A stretch of 64,000 nucleotides of DNA. It comes from Bacillota bacterium (lineage in GTDB: Bacteria; Bacillota; Sulfobacillia; JAJZYS01; JAJYTV01). Positions within the stretch are counted from its first letter, which is position 1, and each line of letters opens with the position of its first letter. Of this stretch, positions 54,440-63,208 are shown piece by piece. Where the stretch lies: the NCBI GenBank assembly GCA_021799275.1, contig JAJZAT010000013.1:18767-82766 (forward strand). The letters run 5' to 3'. A program made the translations under genes and the position numbers. A model generated the notes under the pieces. The model was given only the letters and a program-made list of their open reading frames with translations, did no database searches and was not told where the DNA came from.

Positions 54440-55381
54440 ATGCATCCAAGCACTCTACTCTTGCTGGGTTCAAGCGCCTTGTTCGCCTGGAGCATGGGCA
54501 GTCATTACACCGGAGCCGTGATGGGTACTGCGTATGGCTCCGGGGTGTTGTCCTTGCGCAACGCACAGATTCTTGCCGCAATCTTTGCGTTGATCGGTGC
54601 CTCGGTCGCTAGTGTTCACGTCATCAACACTTATGCCGGTGGGCTGGTCAGTACATCCTCCATTACGGATGTGGCGGCAGCCCAACTGGCCGCCGCTCTC
54701 GTCACAACGGCATCGACGTATTTTCGGCTGCCTACGTCCACCATCCAGATCTATACCTTCTCCCTGCTCGGAGTCGCGCTGGTTGGTGGGCTGCCTATCC
54801 ATGGGGCAGGGTATGGGCTCGTCATCGCCGGCTGGGCAGGTGGCCCATTGGCCGCGCTTGCGTTGGGTTATCTCCTCGCGAAGTTCGGATTGGCACATGC
54901 GGTCAAAGCTCAAAAGGTGCTCGTGTGGTTCGTTATCGGGACCTCGATCTGGAGTTCCTGTACTCTGGGATCCAATGACGTGAGCAACGCTGCGTCTTCT
55001 CTCGTCCTAGCTCATCTTACGTCCGCCCGAATGGCTGGGGTCTTCGGCGGAGTGTTCATGGCCCTGGGGGTTTTAACCTGGGGGCGTGGACTGCTTCGGC
55101 GAGTGGGCCATGACATCCTAAAGCTTGACGTTCCGCTAGCAGCCGCTGCGCAACTCTCCCAGGCGACAACGTTGACCATTGAGAATGCCTTTGGCTTGAA
55201 CGCGTCAATCAACCAAACCATTGTAGGTGGCCTCACCGGAACCGGAGTGGCCGTGTCACCCGACAAGCTAAACCGCAAGGTTCTCCGCAACATCGTCCTC
55301 AACTGGTTGTGGAGCCCGGTGCTGGGTACAGCGGTGGCCGCTCTCGTCACCCTGGTCCTGCACGCGGCGCTTGGCAAGTAG
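54440..55381 (+). CDS. PiT-family inorganic phosphate transporter
   Basis: The 313-residue membrane protein has about eight to ten segments and the PiT signature TLGSNDVSNAASSLVL in its second half. The equivalent first-repeat site reads SMGSHYTGAVMGTAYGSG rather than the usual G-NDFAN pattern, so the first copy of the motif has changed. It starts with ATG after GGAGGAATTAG. Its GC content is clearly lower than that of the genes left of 52 kb, which suggests recent transfer with the element. Phosphate uptake coupled to a cation is the family role. Confidence 0.85.
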   Translation: MHPSTLLLLGSSALFAWSMGSHYTGAVMGTAYGSGVLSLRNAQILAAIFALIGASVASVHVINTYAGGLVSTSSITDVAAAQLAAALVTTASTYFRLPTSTIQIYTFSLLGVALVGGLPIHGAGYGLVIAGWAGGPLAALALGYLLAKFGLAHAVKAQKVLVWFVIGTSIWSSCTLGSNDVSNAASSLVLAHLTSARMAGVFGGVFMALGVLTWGRGLLRRVGHDILKLDVPLAAAAQLSQATTLTIENAFGLNASINQTIVGGLTGTGVAVSPDKLNRKVLRNIVLNWLWSPVLGTAVAALVTLVLHAALGK

Positions 55382-56015
55382 CCACCGTCTCCCGACTGAT
55401 TCGGGCGACAGCGCACATCGCCGGAACCGCTGGACTACTGGCGGCCGTCGCGACTGGCACCTTTGAGTGCGGAACTAGGTTTCGTAACCCAAGTGCTTCT
55501 GGATCGGGGAAGTACGCACTGGCGAAGTCGGTCCTCCCCGATCAGGAGTACGCTCCCCGCCTTGGCGGGGCAGGCAGGTGCCTGCTCCTGGGGTCAAAGT
55601 CGCGTTTCCCTGAGGTTCCATGGCCCACGGGGCCCTGAGCCGCACGGGGTCCCATCGAGAGAGGTGCATGCGGAGCCGCGGCCAGCTGGCCGCTCACTCT
55701 CCCAGGCGGCCTGTGCACCCGTTCCCAGTCGCTGAGCGCCGGGAGCGCGAGCACCACCTCCTTGACGGATCTCTCGTGGCTACTCGCCGAGGTCGGTCAC
55801 AAAGGCGCTTCCTACATCAGTTCCGCCGGTCCCGGTACCGCGAGCCGGGCCGGCGGTGCGGGTGCCGTCCTGATCGCCCACGGGACTGGGGGCTACGTGC
55901 CGGGCCAGGTGGAGATGCAGACGGCAACGGCTCCGGCTAGGGTGGAAGCGGCGGCAGCGGAGCGCTCACGGTGCTCTACTGCGGCACCCACCTTCCCGTC
56001 ACGCCGTAGCGGTTC
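55382..56015. other. 634-base stretch without a recognised gene
   Basis: The stretch contains the first copy of a two-copy intergenic repeat (55507-55760). Afterwards a short open frame on the plus strand (from 55762, containing LSWLLAEVGHKGASYISSAG) has no stop until the cupin pseudogene but matches nothing I know. A GATCGGGGA / TCCCCGATC inverted repeat at 55502-55541 could form a hairpin. Confidence 0.4.
55507..55760 (+). repeat. Two-copy intergenic repeat, copy A
   Basis: About 250 bases resemble 59163-59397 in the same orientation. Blocks shared include GGGAAGTACGCACTGG at the left end, CATGCGGAGCCGCGGC and GGCCGCTCACTCTCCC in the middle and TGAGCGCC with GAGCGC at the right. Small indels between blocks rule out a conserved reading frame. 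Inner stems (GCGGC / GCCGC, and GGGA-GTAC with GTAC-TCCC) are present in both copies. Nature unknown: a mobile-element remnant or a structured RNA. Confidence 0.6.
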
Positions 56016-56697
56016 TCAGCCGATTTGGTGCATGCTGTCGAGCGGGGCGGTCGTCCACCAGCCGCTTCCCTGGAAGATGATCACGTTTTCGTCCGGACAG
56101 ACGCAAACGTCCTTCCACCCAAACATCGTCGCGTGGGACTCCATGTCCAGGATCACGATCGGCTCGCCCTGGTCCGCGATGATCCTTGTGGCGAGGTTCG
56201 GGCCGCTCGGCTTCGCGATGAGGCTCCCCCGCCCCACCGGCACGTGGTGCGCGCCTATCTGGACCTTTGCCGCGGCCGCTCACGATCAGGTAGTGCTCGT
56301 CCTGGGCGCTGTGGCTGTGCAGTTCGACCGACGCCCCGCCCGCGTTGACGACCTGGACCTTCATGTGCACCCGGCCGACGCCGAGGGCCGGCATAAGTGT
56401 ACGGTCCTCGCCACCCGGGTTCGGGGACGCCGATGCCTCCCAGATGGAACCAGGCTCAGGCGCCGCGCCCACGTCGCGCACCGGTGCGAGCCACTGATTG
56501 TCGAGATGTGCGAAGTCGACCGACCCAACGGCCCCCGGTGCCACCCAATGGACCTGATCGGACCAGAACGAAAGCAGCCGGGTGAGAAGTTCACGAGCCG
56601 CCCTCACCTTGGAACTGCCACGCGTGCTGAACGTTGTGGGCGTCGGCGGGCGCACCTTGAGCCCGAGCTGGTCATACGAGTTGTCTCTCTGGAGCAC
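56016..56697 (-). pseudogene. Cupin-domain protein gene with a one-base frameshift
   Basis: From 56697, one frame gives a cupin-like core (VQVVNAGGASVELHSHSAQD, EHYLIVSGRGK). Near 56262 the homology switches frame to VQIGAHHVPVGRGSLIAKPS and continues through IVILDMESHATMFGWKDV to a TGA at 56016. Removing one G of the GG after AAA restores a continuous 226-codon frame. The metal-binding His residues of the cupin (H-S-H) are intact. It is either a recent pseudogene or a sequencing error; the substrate is unknown. Confidence 0.65.
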
Positions 56698-56945
56698 GAA
56701 CGGTCGGATGGTCTATTACAGCCTTCCCGTGAAGATTCGCTGACCGTCCGATTCCACGGTTGTGCCGTTCTGCGGCAGGTTACGAGGCGTTGCGGAACCT
56801 AGGTGTTCCCGGCTCCGGGATGTTGTGCGTCTGACATGAACTGCACCAAGGCGGCGAAGGACCGCTTGTACCCGGACACGAATCCAGCCCAGCGGTGTTC
56901 TTCACGCGACCGACGGAGCTCTCGCAGCGGCTTGGAGGGGTTAGC

Positions 56946-59099
56946 GTGCGCCTTGGCGTGTTTGTTGGATTGTTGGCGGCCGTCCCACTGCTCGCCGGGT
57001 GCGGAGCCACTACCGCGCATCCCACGTCGCCTCCGCACGCCAAGGCGCCAACCCATACCACAGGCTCAAAGGCGCCCTGGAGCACAAACAAGACAATTCG
57101 AGCGAATCTCGCCAGCGGTTCTCCCGCGCAGCTTCAGGCGCCTGCCGCGACGCTGCCTGGGCTTATGTTGACGGACGCGGACTTCGTCTCCACCCAGGAC
57201 GGCTGGATCTCTGGTGGCGTTGGCGGTCAGGTCAACGGGCCCTCGCTCTCCGCCGGCATCATCGCGCGCACGACGGACGGCGGTCGCGGCTGGCGGGTCG
57301 CGCACCTACCCGGCCTCGTGCCGACGCACCTTCTCTTTCTGAGTGGCGAGACTGGTTTCGCCGTCGCCGGTCATGCCGGCGAACCTGCAGCGGGAGCCCT
57401 TTCGGGACCCTTCGGCCTTCCCCGGGCGAACCTCATCCTCCGCTCCGGCGACGGGGGCCGGACCTGGACGACCGCGTTCGACGCGGGCGGCAACGTGACC
57501 GATCTGGCCGCTACGCAAGGCTCGATCTGGGCGACGACCGCTGGCAGCTGCAGCTCCGGAACGTGTTCAGGCAAGATCTACTCGGCATCGCAGGCGCCGG
57601 GTTCGTCGTGGTCCACCCTCTGGACCGCTCCCGGGGCTGTCCTGACGGTAGCGCTGCAAGGACAAAGTGCATGGGCCGTCGTCGCCACGGGCAACGGCAA
57701 GAGCAGCGCGGCGGAGGTCTACGCAAGTTCGGACGGTGGCGCCCACTTCGCGGAACTCGCCACGCTGCCGACGACGTCCGAGCTCAGCTACTTCTCGGAT
57801 CCGTCGCAGCTGCAGGCGCAGATCACGTTCACAAACGCCCAGGACGGCTGGATCACGCTCTGGTCGATGCAGAGCTGCGCCATGCATGGCTGCGACGTCA
57901 CGGACATCTACCGCACGATCGACGGCGGGCGCACCTGGGCCAAGGAAACGAAGACGACCATCGCATGCCAGTTCGGCCCGGTGCTTGCGGCATCGGGGGA
58001 GGACGTGGCGGTTGCCCAAGGCGTGAACCTCGCGGCCTGCCAGGGCCCCAAGAGCACGATCTTCCTCTCGCAGGACGGGGGCAAGACATTCAAGGTTGCA
58101 CAGCGCTGGCAGACCCTTGGCGTCAGCTTCATGGGGTTCATCCCCGGCGGTGGCCTCTGGACGTTGGGCACCGGGAACAACGCCCTGGCCATCCAAAGCG
58201 CGAGCGGAAGGTGGCGGCAGATCTTCCCCGCCCTCGCGCCAGTCGGACCGATCGATTTCGTGAACGCGACCGAAGGTTTCGGTGCGGGGGACGCGCTCAA
58301 TCCCGGCGCGATCCTGCGCACGAGCGACGGCGGGCACATCTGGCGGGAGATCTCGTCCATCCCGGACCTGGGCGTCAACGCGCTCAACTTCCCGACCGCC
58401 AAGGTCGGGTACGTGTACGCGGCGTCTGTGGATTCGGAAGGGCACGTCGCCGAGATCCTGCGTACAACGGACGGCGGTCGAACGTGGAGCCAGACCCACG
58501 CGCCGGCGTCAAGCAGCGGTGGAGCGCCAACGACGCTGAAGTTTTTCTCGGCGACCACCGGCCTCTTCATCAACCTCTACGACTGCACCAACTCGTGCAC
58601 GCCGGAGGTGGTTCAGACCGAGGACGCCGGGAGGACGTGGCAGGTGTCAAAGTTCGGCGCGAGTGCCTATTATCCGCAGTCGGCCACCGCGCTTGCACCC
58701 GACCGGTATGTGGTCGGTTGGAGCGCAAACGGCCGCGCACTCACCTGGCTCGGTCAGACGACCAACGGCGGCGAGACGTGGACGACCCTCGCGAACCTCC
58801 GGCTGCGCAGCGGTTCCCTGCTCATGGACTTCCCGACACCCGAGGTCGGGTACGTGATGGCGTTTGTCTACCACGTGCCTAACGAGGCGGGCACGTACGA
58901 ACTGCTCACCACGTCGAACGGCGGGAAGACGTGGACGAAACACGCGTTCACGTCGCCCGTGGGCTGGGGCTCAGCTCTCGCGCTCGATTTCCTGGGCGCA
59001 AGGCGGGGTTGGCTGCTGAATGGCTCTGTCTTGTGGTCAACCGACAACGCCGGACGCACGTGGACGGCGGTGCGCACGCCAGTGCCGACCGAGCCCTAG
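56946..59099 (+). CDS. BNR/Asp-box repeat lipoprotein, paralog 2
   Basis: The 717-residue protein has a short signal peptide ending in LLAGCG, a Pro/Thr-rich linker and a series of propeller blades with cores such as RTTDGGRGWRV, RTIDGGRTWAK, RTSDGGHIWRE and TTSNGGKTWTKH. It resembles the 14.9 kb and 61.0 kb proteins in design. The GTG at 56946 is preceded by GGAGGGG. Surface display with binding or assembly function is likely, but no enzymatic residues can be assigned. Confidence 0.8.
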   Translation: MRLGVFVGLLAAVPLLAGCGATTAHPTSPPHAKAPTHTTGSKAPWSTNKTIRANLASGSPAQLQAPAATLPGLMLTDADFVSTQDGWISGGVGGQVNGPSLSAGIIARTTDGGRGWRVAHLPGLVPTHLLFLSGETGFAVAGHAGEPAAGALSGPFGLPRANLILRSGDGGRTWTTAFDAGGNVTDLAATQGSIWATTAGSCSSGTCSGKIYSASQAPGSSWSTLWTAPGAVLTVALQGQSAWAVVATGNGKSSAAEVYASSDGGAHFAELATLPTTSELSYFSDPSQLQAQITFTNAQDGWITLWSMQSCAMHGCDVTDIYRTIDGGRTWAKETKTTIACQFGPVLAASGEDVAVAQGVNLAACQGPKSTIFLSQDGGKTFKVAQRWQTLGVSFMGFIPGGGLWTLGTGNNALAIQSASGRWRQIFPALAPVGPIDFVNATEGFGAGDALNPGAILRTSDGGHIWREISSIPDLGVNALNFPTAKVGYVYAASVDSEGHVAEILRTTDGGRTWSQTHAPASSSGGAPTTLKFFSATTGLFINLYDCTNSCTPEVVQTEDAGRTWQVSKFGASAYYPQSATALAPDRYVVGWSANGRALTWLGQTTNGGETWTTLANLRLRSGSLLMDFPTPEVGYVMAFVYHVPNEAGTYELLTTSNGGKTWTKHAFTSPVGWGSALALDFLGARRGWLLNGSVLWSTDNAGRTWTAVRTPVPTEP

Positions 59100-59162
59100 C
59101 ACCAGCGGTCATGCGCGGACACAGTGCGAGAGGCCTGGCAGCTTCTAAGCAATCCTGACGAA

Positions 59163-59397
59163 GGGAAGTACGCACTGGCCGAATCAGGCGTACGCTCCCA
59201 GCCTTGAGGCGGCAGGGGCCTACCCCTAGCGTTGACGTCACGGTTCCCCGCAGCTCCATGGCTCACTGGAGACTGTGCCGTGCAGGGTCACACCAAAGAA
59301 GGTTCATGCGGAGCCGCGGCAGTCGGCCGCTCACTCTCCCGTGCGCCCTGTGGGCCCGCCCGGCACTCTCTGAGCGCCACGAGCGCAAGCACCATCT
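59163..59397 (+). repeat. Two-copy intergenic repeat, copy B
   Basis: This is the second copy of the repeat at 55507-55760, located between the end of BNR paralog 2 and a convergent lipoprotein gene. It is shorter by about 20 bases near its left end. No reading frame is shared between copies. Together with flanking bases it accounts for the whole gene-free stretch from 59100 to 59429. Confidence 0.6.
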
Positions 59398-59429
59398 TGG
59401 CGGTGGCCGTGGCCATCACAAGAAGGTGC

Positions 59430-60563
59430 CTACCGGGAGATCTGGATCTCCACCGCCTTCGCTCCCTCGCCGGAGACCACTACCTGCATCTTGGCATCGA
59501 CCTGCCACAGGACCGCGAGTCGGAGCATCTTCCCTGGATCGTTTAGCTTGCGGTACTGTAGCGTGCGGTGCTGAAGCGGGAAGAAGATGTCGAGGCTTGC
59601 GGGATCCGACTTCGGGACATAGACAACGTAGCCTGGTCCACCGCCGAGGACCTGACCGTCGATTCTCCAGGACTGTACGCGCCCGCCGCTCGGCACCTCC
59701 CGCAGAAAATAGACGCTCTGCTGCGATTCGGGGGGCGAGAAGGCCGGCCGCAGCGCCCATAGAGTGCTGTCATCACCAACAGCCAAGGTCTCGTAGAGCG
59801 GCACCTCACCGAGTGGCGTAAGTTTAGCTATTACTCTGGACCATCGGTAAACTGGGACGTACCCACCCTCACGAGCACTCGAACCAACCAAGAATAGCTC
59901 GTCGCTCGGGGAGAGATATGGCATGCCCCCCGGCATCTGGTAGAAGCCGTTCCACGTCTGCCGCATGTCCAACGTAATTGCTGCGGGTGCAGCCTTGCTC
60001 TTGCCTGCGGCGAGATCAATCAGCCCCGACCCGAGGTCCCTTTGCCCCACCGGATAGTCCTCCGCCGCAAGCCATGCAAGGGACCCTTCCTTACCGCCAA
60101 AGACGTAACCAACCACTTGGAGCCATTGCCGCGATGTCGGCAGGCGTACGGGAAGGCTGTAGGTCCTAGGCTGGCCCTGTGGGTCGAAAAGGATGACCCG
60201 GTTGCGCTGCGTCGAAGCGCCTGGGGGCGCGGGGCAGAGGAACCCGGTCAAGGGACCGTTGATATCCGTCCCTATCAGCGGCTGGGCGCAACGATACACC
60301 GTCTCCCACCGACCCGAGGTCAATGGCCTCCGCTGCAGGACGTACGGTGCGCTGTCGCCTACCCGCACCATCGTGTTCGGGCCGATCTGGTAGGTAGGCG
60401 ATCCGTTGACGAGGGCCCTTGGAATCACGATGCGTCTCACCCTGAAGGCGCCGATCTTGATCACCTTTGCTGGCTTTGGCTGCGACGGCGCACTCTGCGG
60501 CGCACCACAAGCCGCACACGCGATCCCAGCGCATACCGCCATCAACGTAAGCAACCGCTTCAC
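59430..60563 (-). CDS. Lipoprotein of unknown function
   Basis: The 377-residue protein has an N-terminal signal and lipobox (CAGIACAACG) followed by a largely beta-structured region with repeated Trp/Tyr and Pro segments (TSGRWETVYRCAQPL, RQTWNGFYQMPGGMPYLSPS). It lacks the regular DGGRTW blades of its neighbours but has similar length and cell location. GTG start after GGAAGTGA. No family recognised. It converges with BNR paralog 2 across repeat copy B. Confidence 0.7.
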   Translation of the reverse strand: MKRLLTLMAVCAGIACAACGAPQSAPSQPKPAKVIKIGAFRVRRIVIPRALVNGSPTYQIGPNTMVRVGDSAPYVLQRRPLTSGRWETVYRCAQPLIGTDINGPLTGFLCPAPPGASTQRNRVILFDPQGQPRTYSLPVRLPTSRQWLQVVGYVFGGKEGSLAWLAAEDYPVGQRDLGSGLIDLAAGKSKAAPAAITLDMRQTWNGFYQMPGGMPYLSPSDELFLVGSSAREGGYVPVYRWSRVIAKLTPLGEVPLYETLAVGDDSTLWALRPAFSPPESQQSVYFLREVPSGGRVQSWRIDGQVLGGGPGYVVYVPKSDPASLDIFFPLQHRTLQYRKLNDPGKMLRLAVLWQVDAKMQVVVSGEGAKAVEIQISR

Positions 60564-60779
60564 TCGATCTCACTTCCCCGACGGATGTCACGGCCAGCTA
60601 GACCAGCACGCTTGGAGCGCGGCGGTACGTGCTGTCGGTGCGTTGCACGGGCCGTCGCGAGTAGCTACCGGGGACGGGCTGCGGGTAGTGGCTCAGTTGC
60701 TGACCGCTTCGCGGGAGGTCTTCGCGCCCGTCTGCCGCGATCCTGTGCCGTTGCGGACACGAATGCGCGGCACGCCCGT

Positions 60780-60796
60780 TGAATCACCAGGATTCA
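60780..60796. promoter_or_regulatory. Perfect inverted repeat, possible operator or promoter element
   Basis: TGAATCACCAGGATTCA is a perfect 6-5-6 inverted repeat. A TTGAAT overlaps its left arm and TAGGAT follows after about 15 bases, so it may cover a promoter of the downstream lipoprotein gene. Function is inference. Confidence 0.35.
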
Positions 60797-60852
60797 GTGT
60801 AGGATGCCTGTCCCTCACTCGCCGAGGCCAGGGATCGCAAGCTCCACCTCAG

Positions 60853-60955
60853 CGGTTTGCACGCCACGAACTTGGAGATCGCCAAGGGGACGAGCTGCCT
60901 TCGGTGGATCCTGTGTTCGCTTGCCATATGCTCACAGCTCAGCCATCGACGAGGA
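60853..60955 (+). repeat. Second intergenic repeat family, copy C1 (candidate structured RNA)
   Basis: The first 59 bases match those of 62972-63030 at 45 positions without gaps, beginning with CGGTTTGCAC and including GCCTTCGGT. After a variable segment both copies share CATCGACGAG. A UUCG-like hairpin can form, and its outer stem changes from GGA/TCC here to GGG/CCC in the other copy, keeping pairing. It sits in the leader of the BNR lipoprotein gene at 61001. Confidence 0.5.
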
Positions 60956-61000
60956 TGTAACATGGAACCTGGGATCTGCGCTGGCCGGGGAGGAATCAGT

Positions 61001-62935
61001 ATGCGTCGCAAAGGCATCGCGGGACTCGCAGCCGTCGTGCTGCTCTTGGCTGCCTGCGGTGCACAGCCCGCGGCGCTTATGCCGCAGCCATCCCATGCTG
61101 CCCTCCACATCGTAGCCACGCTACGGGCCTCGGTGAGGCTAGCGCCCGCTGCGCCGGTGCAGGCGACCGCCATCGACATGGTCTCACCGCGGCTCGGCTT
61201 CGCTCTCGGAACGACCGCGGGCGGCGGCGGACGAACCTGGCTTCTCACGACGCGTGACGGCGGACGGCGCTGGACGGTGGGGGTTCCCCTTTCCGACGCG
61301 AGCTCCTTGCAGTTCTTGGATCCGCAAGACGGCTTCGTGCTGACATCCGCTGGCCTGCAGGGTACGACGGACGGCGGCAAGCGCTGGCTGACCCTTGACC
61401 GACGTAGCTTCGCCGCGGTGCGCTTCGCCTCGCCCAGCGACGGCGTGGCCATCAACGCGCGGCAGGAACTTCTCCACACCACGGATGGCGGGCGAACTTG
61501 GACACTGGCCGAGGTACAAGCTGGGTTGAGCTTCACCTCTGTGAGCGCCGTGTCGGGTCCCTACTACTTCGCCCTAGCCGCGGGTGCCGGCGCCAGGGCG
61601 AACACATCTGTGCTGCTGCAAAGCCAAGACGGCGTGCACTGGACGACACTGTTCAGGGGAATCACCTCACCGGCACTGCACTCTGCCTACCTCGCCTATT
61701 TGGGCAGGGAGTTCAGCGGCCGGCACCTGACGGCGCCGCCCACCTTCGGGCAAGGCGGGCAGGTGGTGTTCACGTCGCCCAAGACCGGCTGGGTGTCGCT
61801 GCTCGACGGCGGCTACACCGCGACGATGGTGGCGCACACGGACGACGGCGGGCGGACGTTCCGGTTCGCCTGGGGCAACAGCGGCTGCGCCATGGGCTGC
61901 AACGCCATGGGCGGCGGACTCTATCCGGCGACATTCCTGGGCGCACAGATGTCGTGGCGCTACAGCGGGCAGGAGCTCCAGCGCTCCCTGGACGGCGGAC
62001 GGTCCTTCAGCTCTGGCGGGCCGCTTGCTCTCACGCTGGCAGCGAACCAGGGTGTGCGTCAGACACAGTTCCTCACAAGAGCATTTGGTTTTGCGGCAAC
62101 GATGGCCGGCATCCTGCGCACCACAGACGGCGGGGCCAGCTGGCAGCGCGTCTGGCCGAAGACCCCCGGTCCCCTGACGGCTGCGGCCTTTGGTCGAGGT
62201 GACTTCGGCGTCGCGGTGTCGCAGGCTCAGCTGGGTGTCATCTGGCGCACGACGGACGGCGGCAGGTCCTGGCGACGGGTCTACGACCTTCCCGGAGGAG
62301 GATATCAGGTCAACGGGTTATGGGCCTTCGGAGACCACCAATCGCTTGCCCTGACCGAACCGGGCGGCGAAATCGAACTCTGGGCGACCCGTGACGGGGG
62401 GCTCCAGTGGACGCGCCAAAGGCTTCACCTGCCGCCTGTGCCACCGTACAGCACGCCGGACCTTTGGTTCGGCAGCCTCAACGATGGCTGGCTGACTGCG
62501 TCCAACCTGTCGCAGCGGGTCTTCTACGTCACGCGTGACGGTGGCCGCACCTGGACGCGAGAGCCGAAATCCGCCGCACTCTCCAATGTAGCGGCCTGTG
62601 CTCCACTCCCCGGTGGCAACGGCTGGTGTGTCGGCTCGGAGCTCTATGCAAGCGCGAACGGCGGGAGATCGTTCGTGGGAGCCGGATTTCTGCCCGGGCT
62701 CGTGTCCGGGTCGGGGCTCGGTTTTCGGAGTCTCGCCGGGGGAGCGGTATTCTCGGGAAATAGCGTTTACGTGACGGCGGACGCTGGCCGCAGCTTCATG
62801 CGCATCGTCCTGCCGCAGGATATCTTCGTGGAAAGCGTCCAGTTCCTTTCCCCGGAGGTGCTCTATGTGGTCACCGGGGACGGCCGGCTACTCCAAACGC
62901 GCGACGGCGGCCGCAAGTGGCGCCAGATTGTTTGA
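61001..62935 (+). CDS. BNR/Asp-box repeat lipoprotein, paralog 3
   Basis: The 644-residue protein has a lipobox (VVLLLAACG) and about ten propeller blades with Asp-box cores (TTRDGGRRWTV, HTTDGGRTWTL, HTDDGGRTFRF, RTTDGGRSWRR, VTRDGGRTWTR). It resembles the Ycf48 and sialidase-like repeat class. The ATG at 61001 follows GGGGAGGAATCAGT. It is flanked by the two copies of the C repeat family. Function unknown. Confidence 0.82.
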   Translation: MRRKGIAGLAAVVLLLAACGAQPAALMPQPSHAALHIVATLRASVRLAPAAPVQATAIDMVSPRLGFALGTTAGGGGRTWLLTTRDGGRRWTVGVPLSDASSLQFLDPQDGFVLTSAGLQGTTDGGKRWLTLDRRSFAAVRFASPSDGVAINARQELLHTTDGGRTWTLAEVQAGLSFTSVSAVSGPYYFALAAGAGARANTSVLLQSQDGVHWTTLFRGITSPALHSAYLAYLGREFSGRHLTAPPTFGQGGQVVFTSPKTGWVSLLDGGYTATMVAHTDDGGRTFRFAWGNSGCAMGCNAMGGGLYPATFLGAQMSWRYSGQELQRSLDGGRSFSSGGPLALTLAANQGVRQTQFLTRAFGFAATMAGILRTTDGGASWQRVWPKTPGPLTAAAFGRGDFGVAVSQAQLGVIWRTTDGGRSWRRVYDLPGGGYQVNGLWAFGDHQSLALTEPGGEIELWATRDGGLQWTRQRLHLPPVPPYSTPDLWFGSLNDGWLTASNLSQRVFYVTRDGGRTWTREPKSAALSNVAACAPLPGGNGWCVGSELYASANGGRSFVGAGFLPGLVSGSGLGFRSLAGGAVFSGNSVYVTADAGRSFMRIVLPQDIFVESVQFLSPEVLYVVTGDGRLLQTRDGGRKWRQIV

Positions 62936-62971
62936 GGGCTTCACGCAGAGGACGTTCCGCTCGCGGCCCTT

Positions 62972-63122
62972 CGGTTTGCACACCACGGACCTGGAATGCG
63001 AAGAAGGGACAAGCGGCCTTCGGTAGACCCTTGGTCGGTGGCCGGGGGGCATCGCGCCCGGTCGGCGGCGGCACCCGGGCCCACCTGTCGCGCCGCCTAC
63101 AGCCGCGCAGGCATCGACGAGT
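62972..63122 (+). repeat. Second intergenic repeat family, copy C2 (candidate structured RNA)
   Basis: This copy begins 37 bases after the lipoprotein stop. It shares the first 59-base block and the final CATCGACGAG with C1, with a longer GC-rich middle that can fold into an additional hairpin. No plus-strand gene follows it now; the next gene is on the minus strand. It may mark the leader of a lost gene or a recombination site. Confidence 0.5.
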
Positions 63123-63208
63123 CTTGACGCGGCAAGCCGCGGGTGACGCAACCCCGACGTACCTGTAGCCGCAACCAATCCTAACCCTCGCTGGAGGCTG
63201 CTTGTGCT

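Larger units (their letters stand above)
60564..61000. other. 437-base intergenic region with an operator-like palindrome and a repeated motif
   Basis: No gene is recognised. The region lies between two divergent lipoprotein genes. It holds a perfect inverted repeat at 60780-60796 and the first copy of a second repeat family at 60853-60955, both upstream of the lipoprotein gene at 61001. Confidence 0.5.

Noticed and set aside
60853..60911. C1 as a c-di-GMP-I or glycine riboswitch
   Set aside because: Fragments such as GGGAC or, on the reverse strand, CACCGAAGG recall these motifs, but the remaining conserved cores are absent in both copies.
60784..61536. A minus-strand 250-codon frame
   Set aside because: It overlaps the strong lipoprotein signal and blades on the plus strand; the apparent C1/C2 protein similarity on this strand does not follow codon positions.
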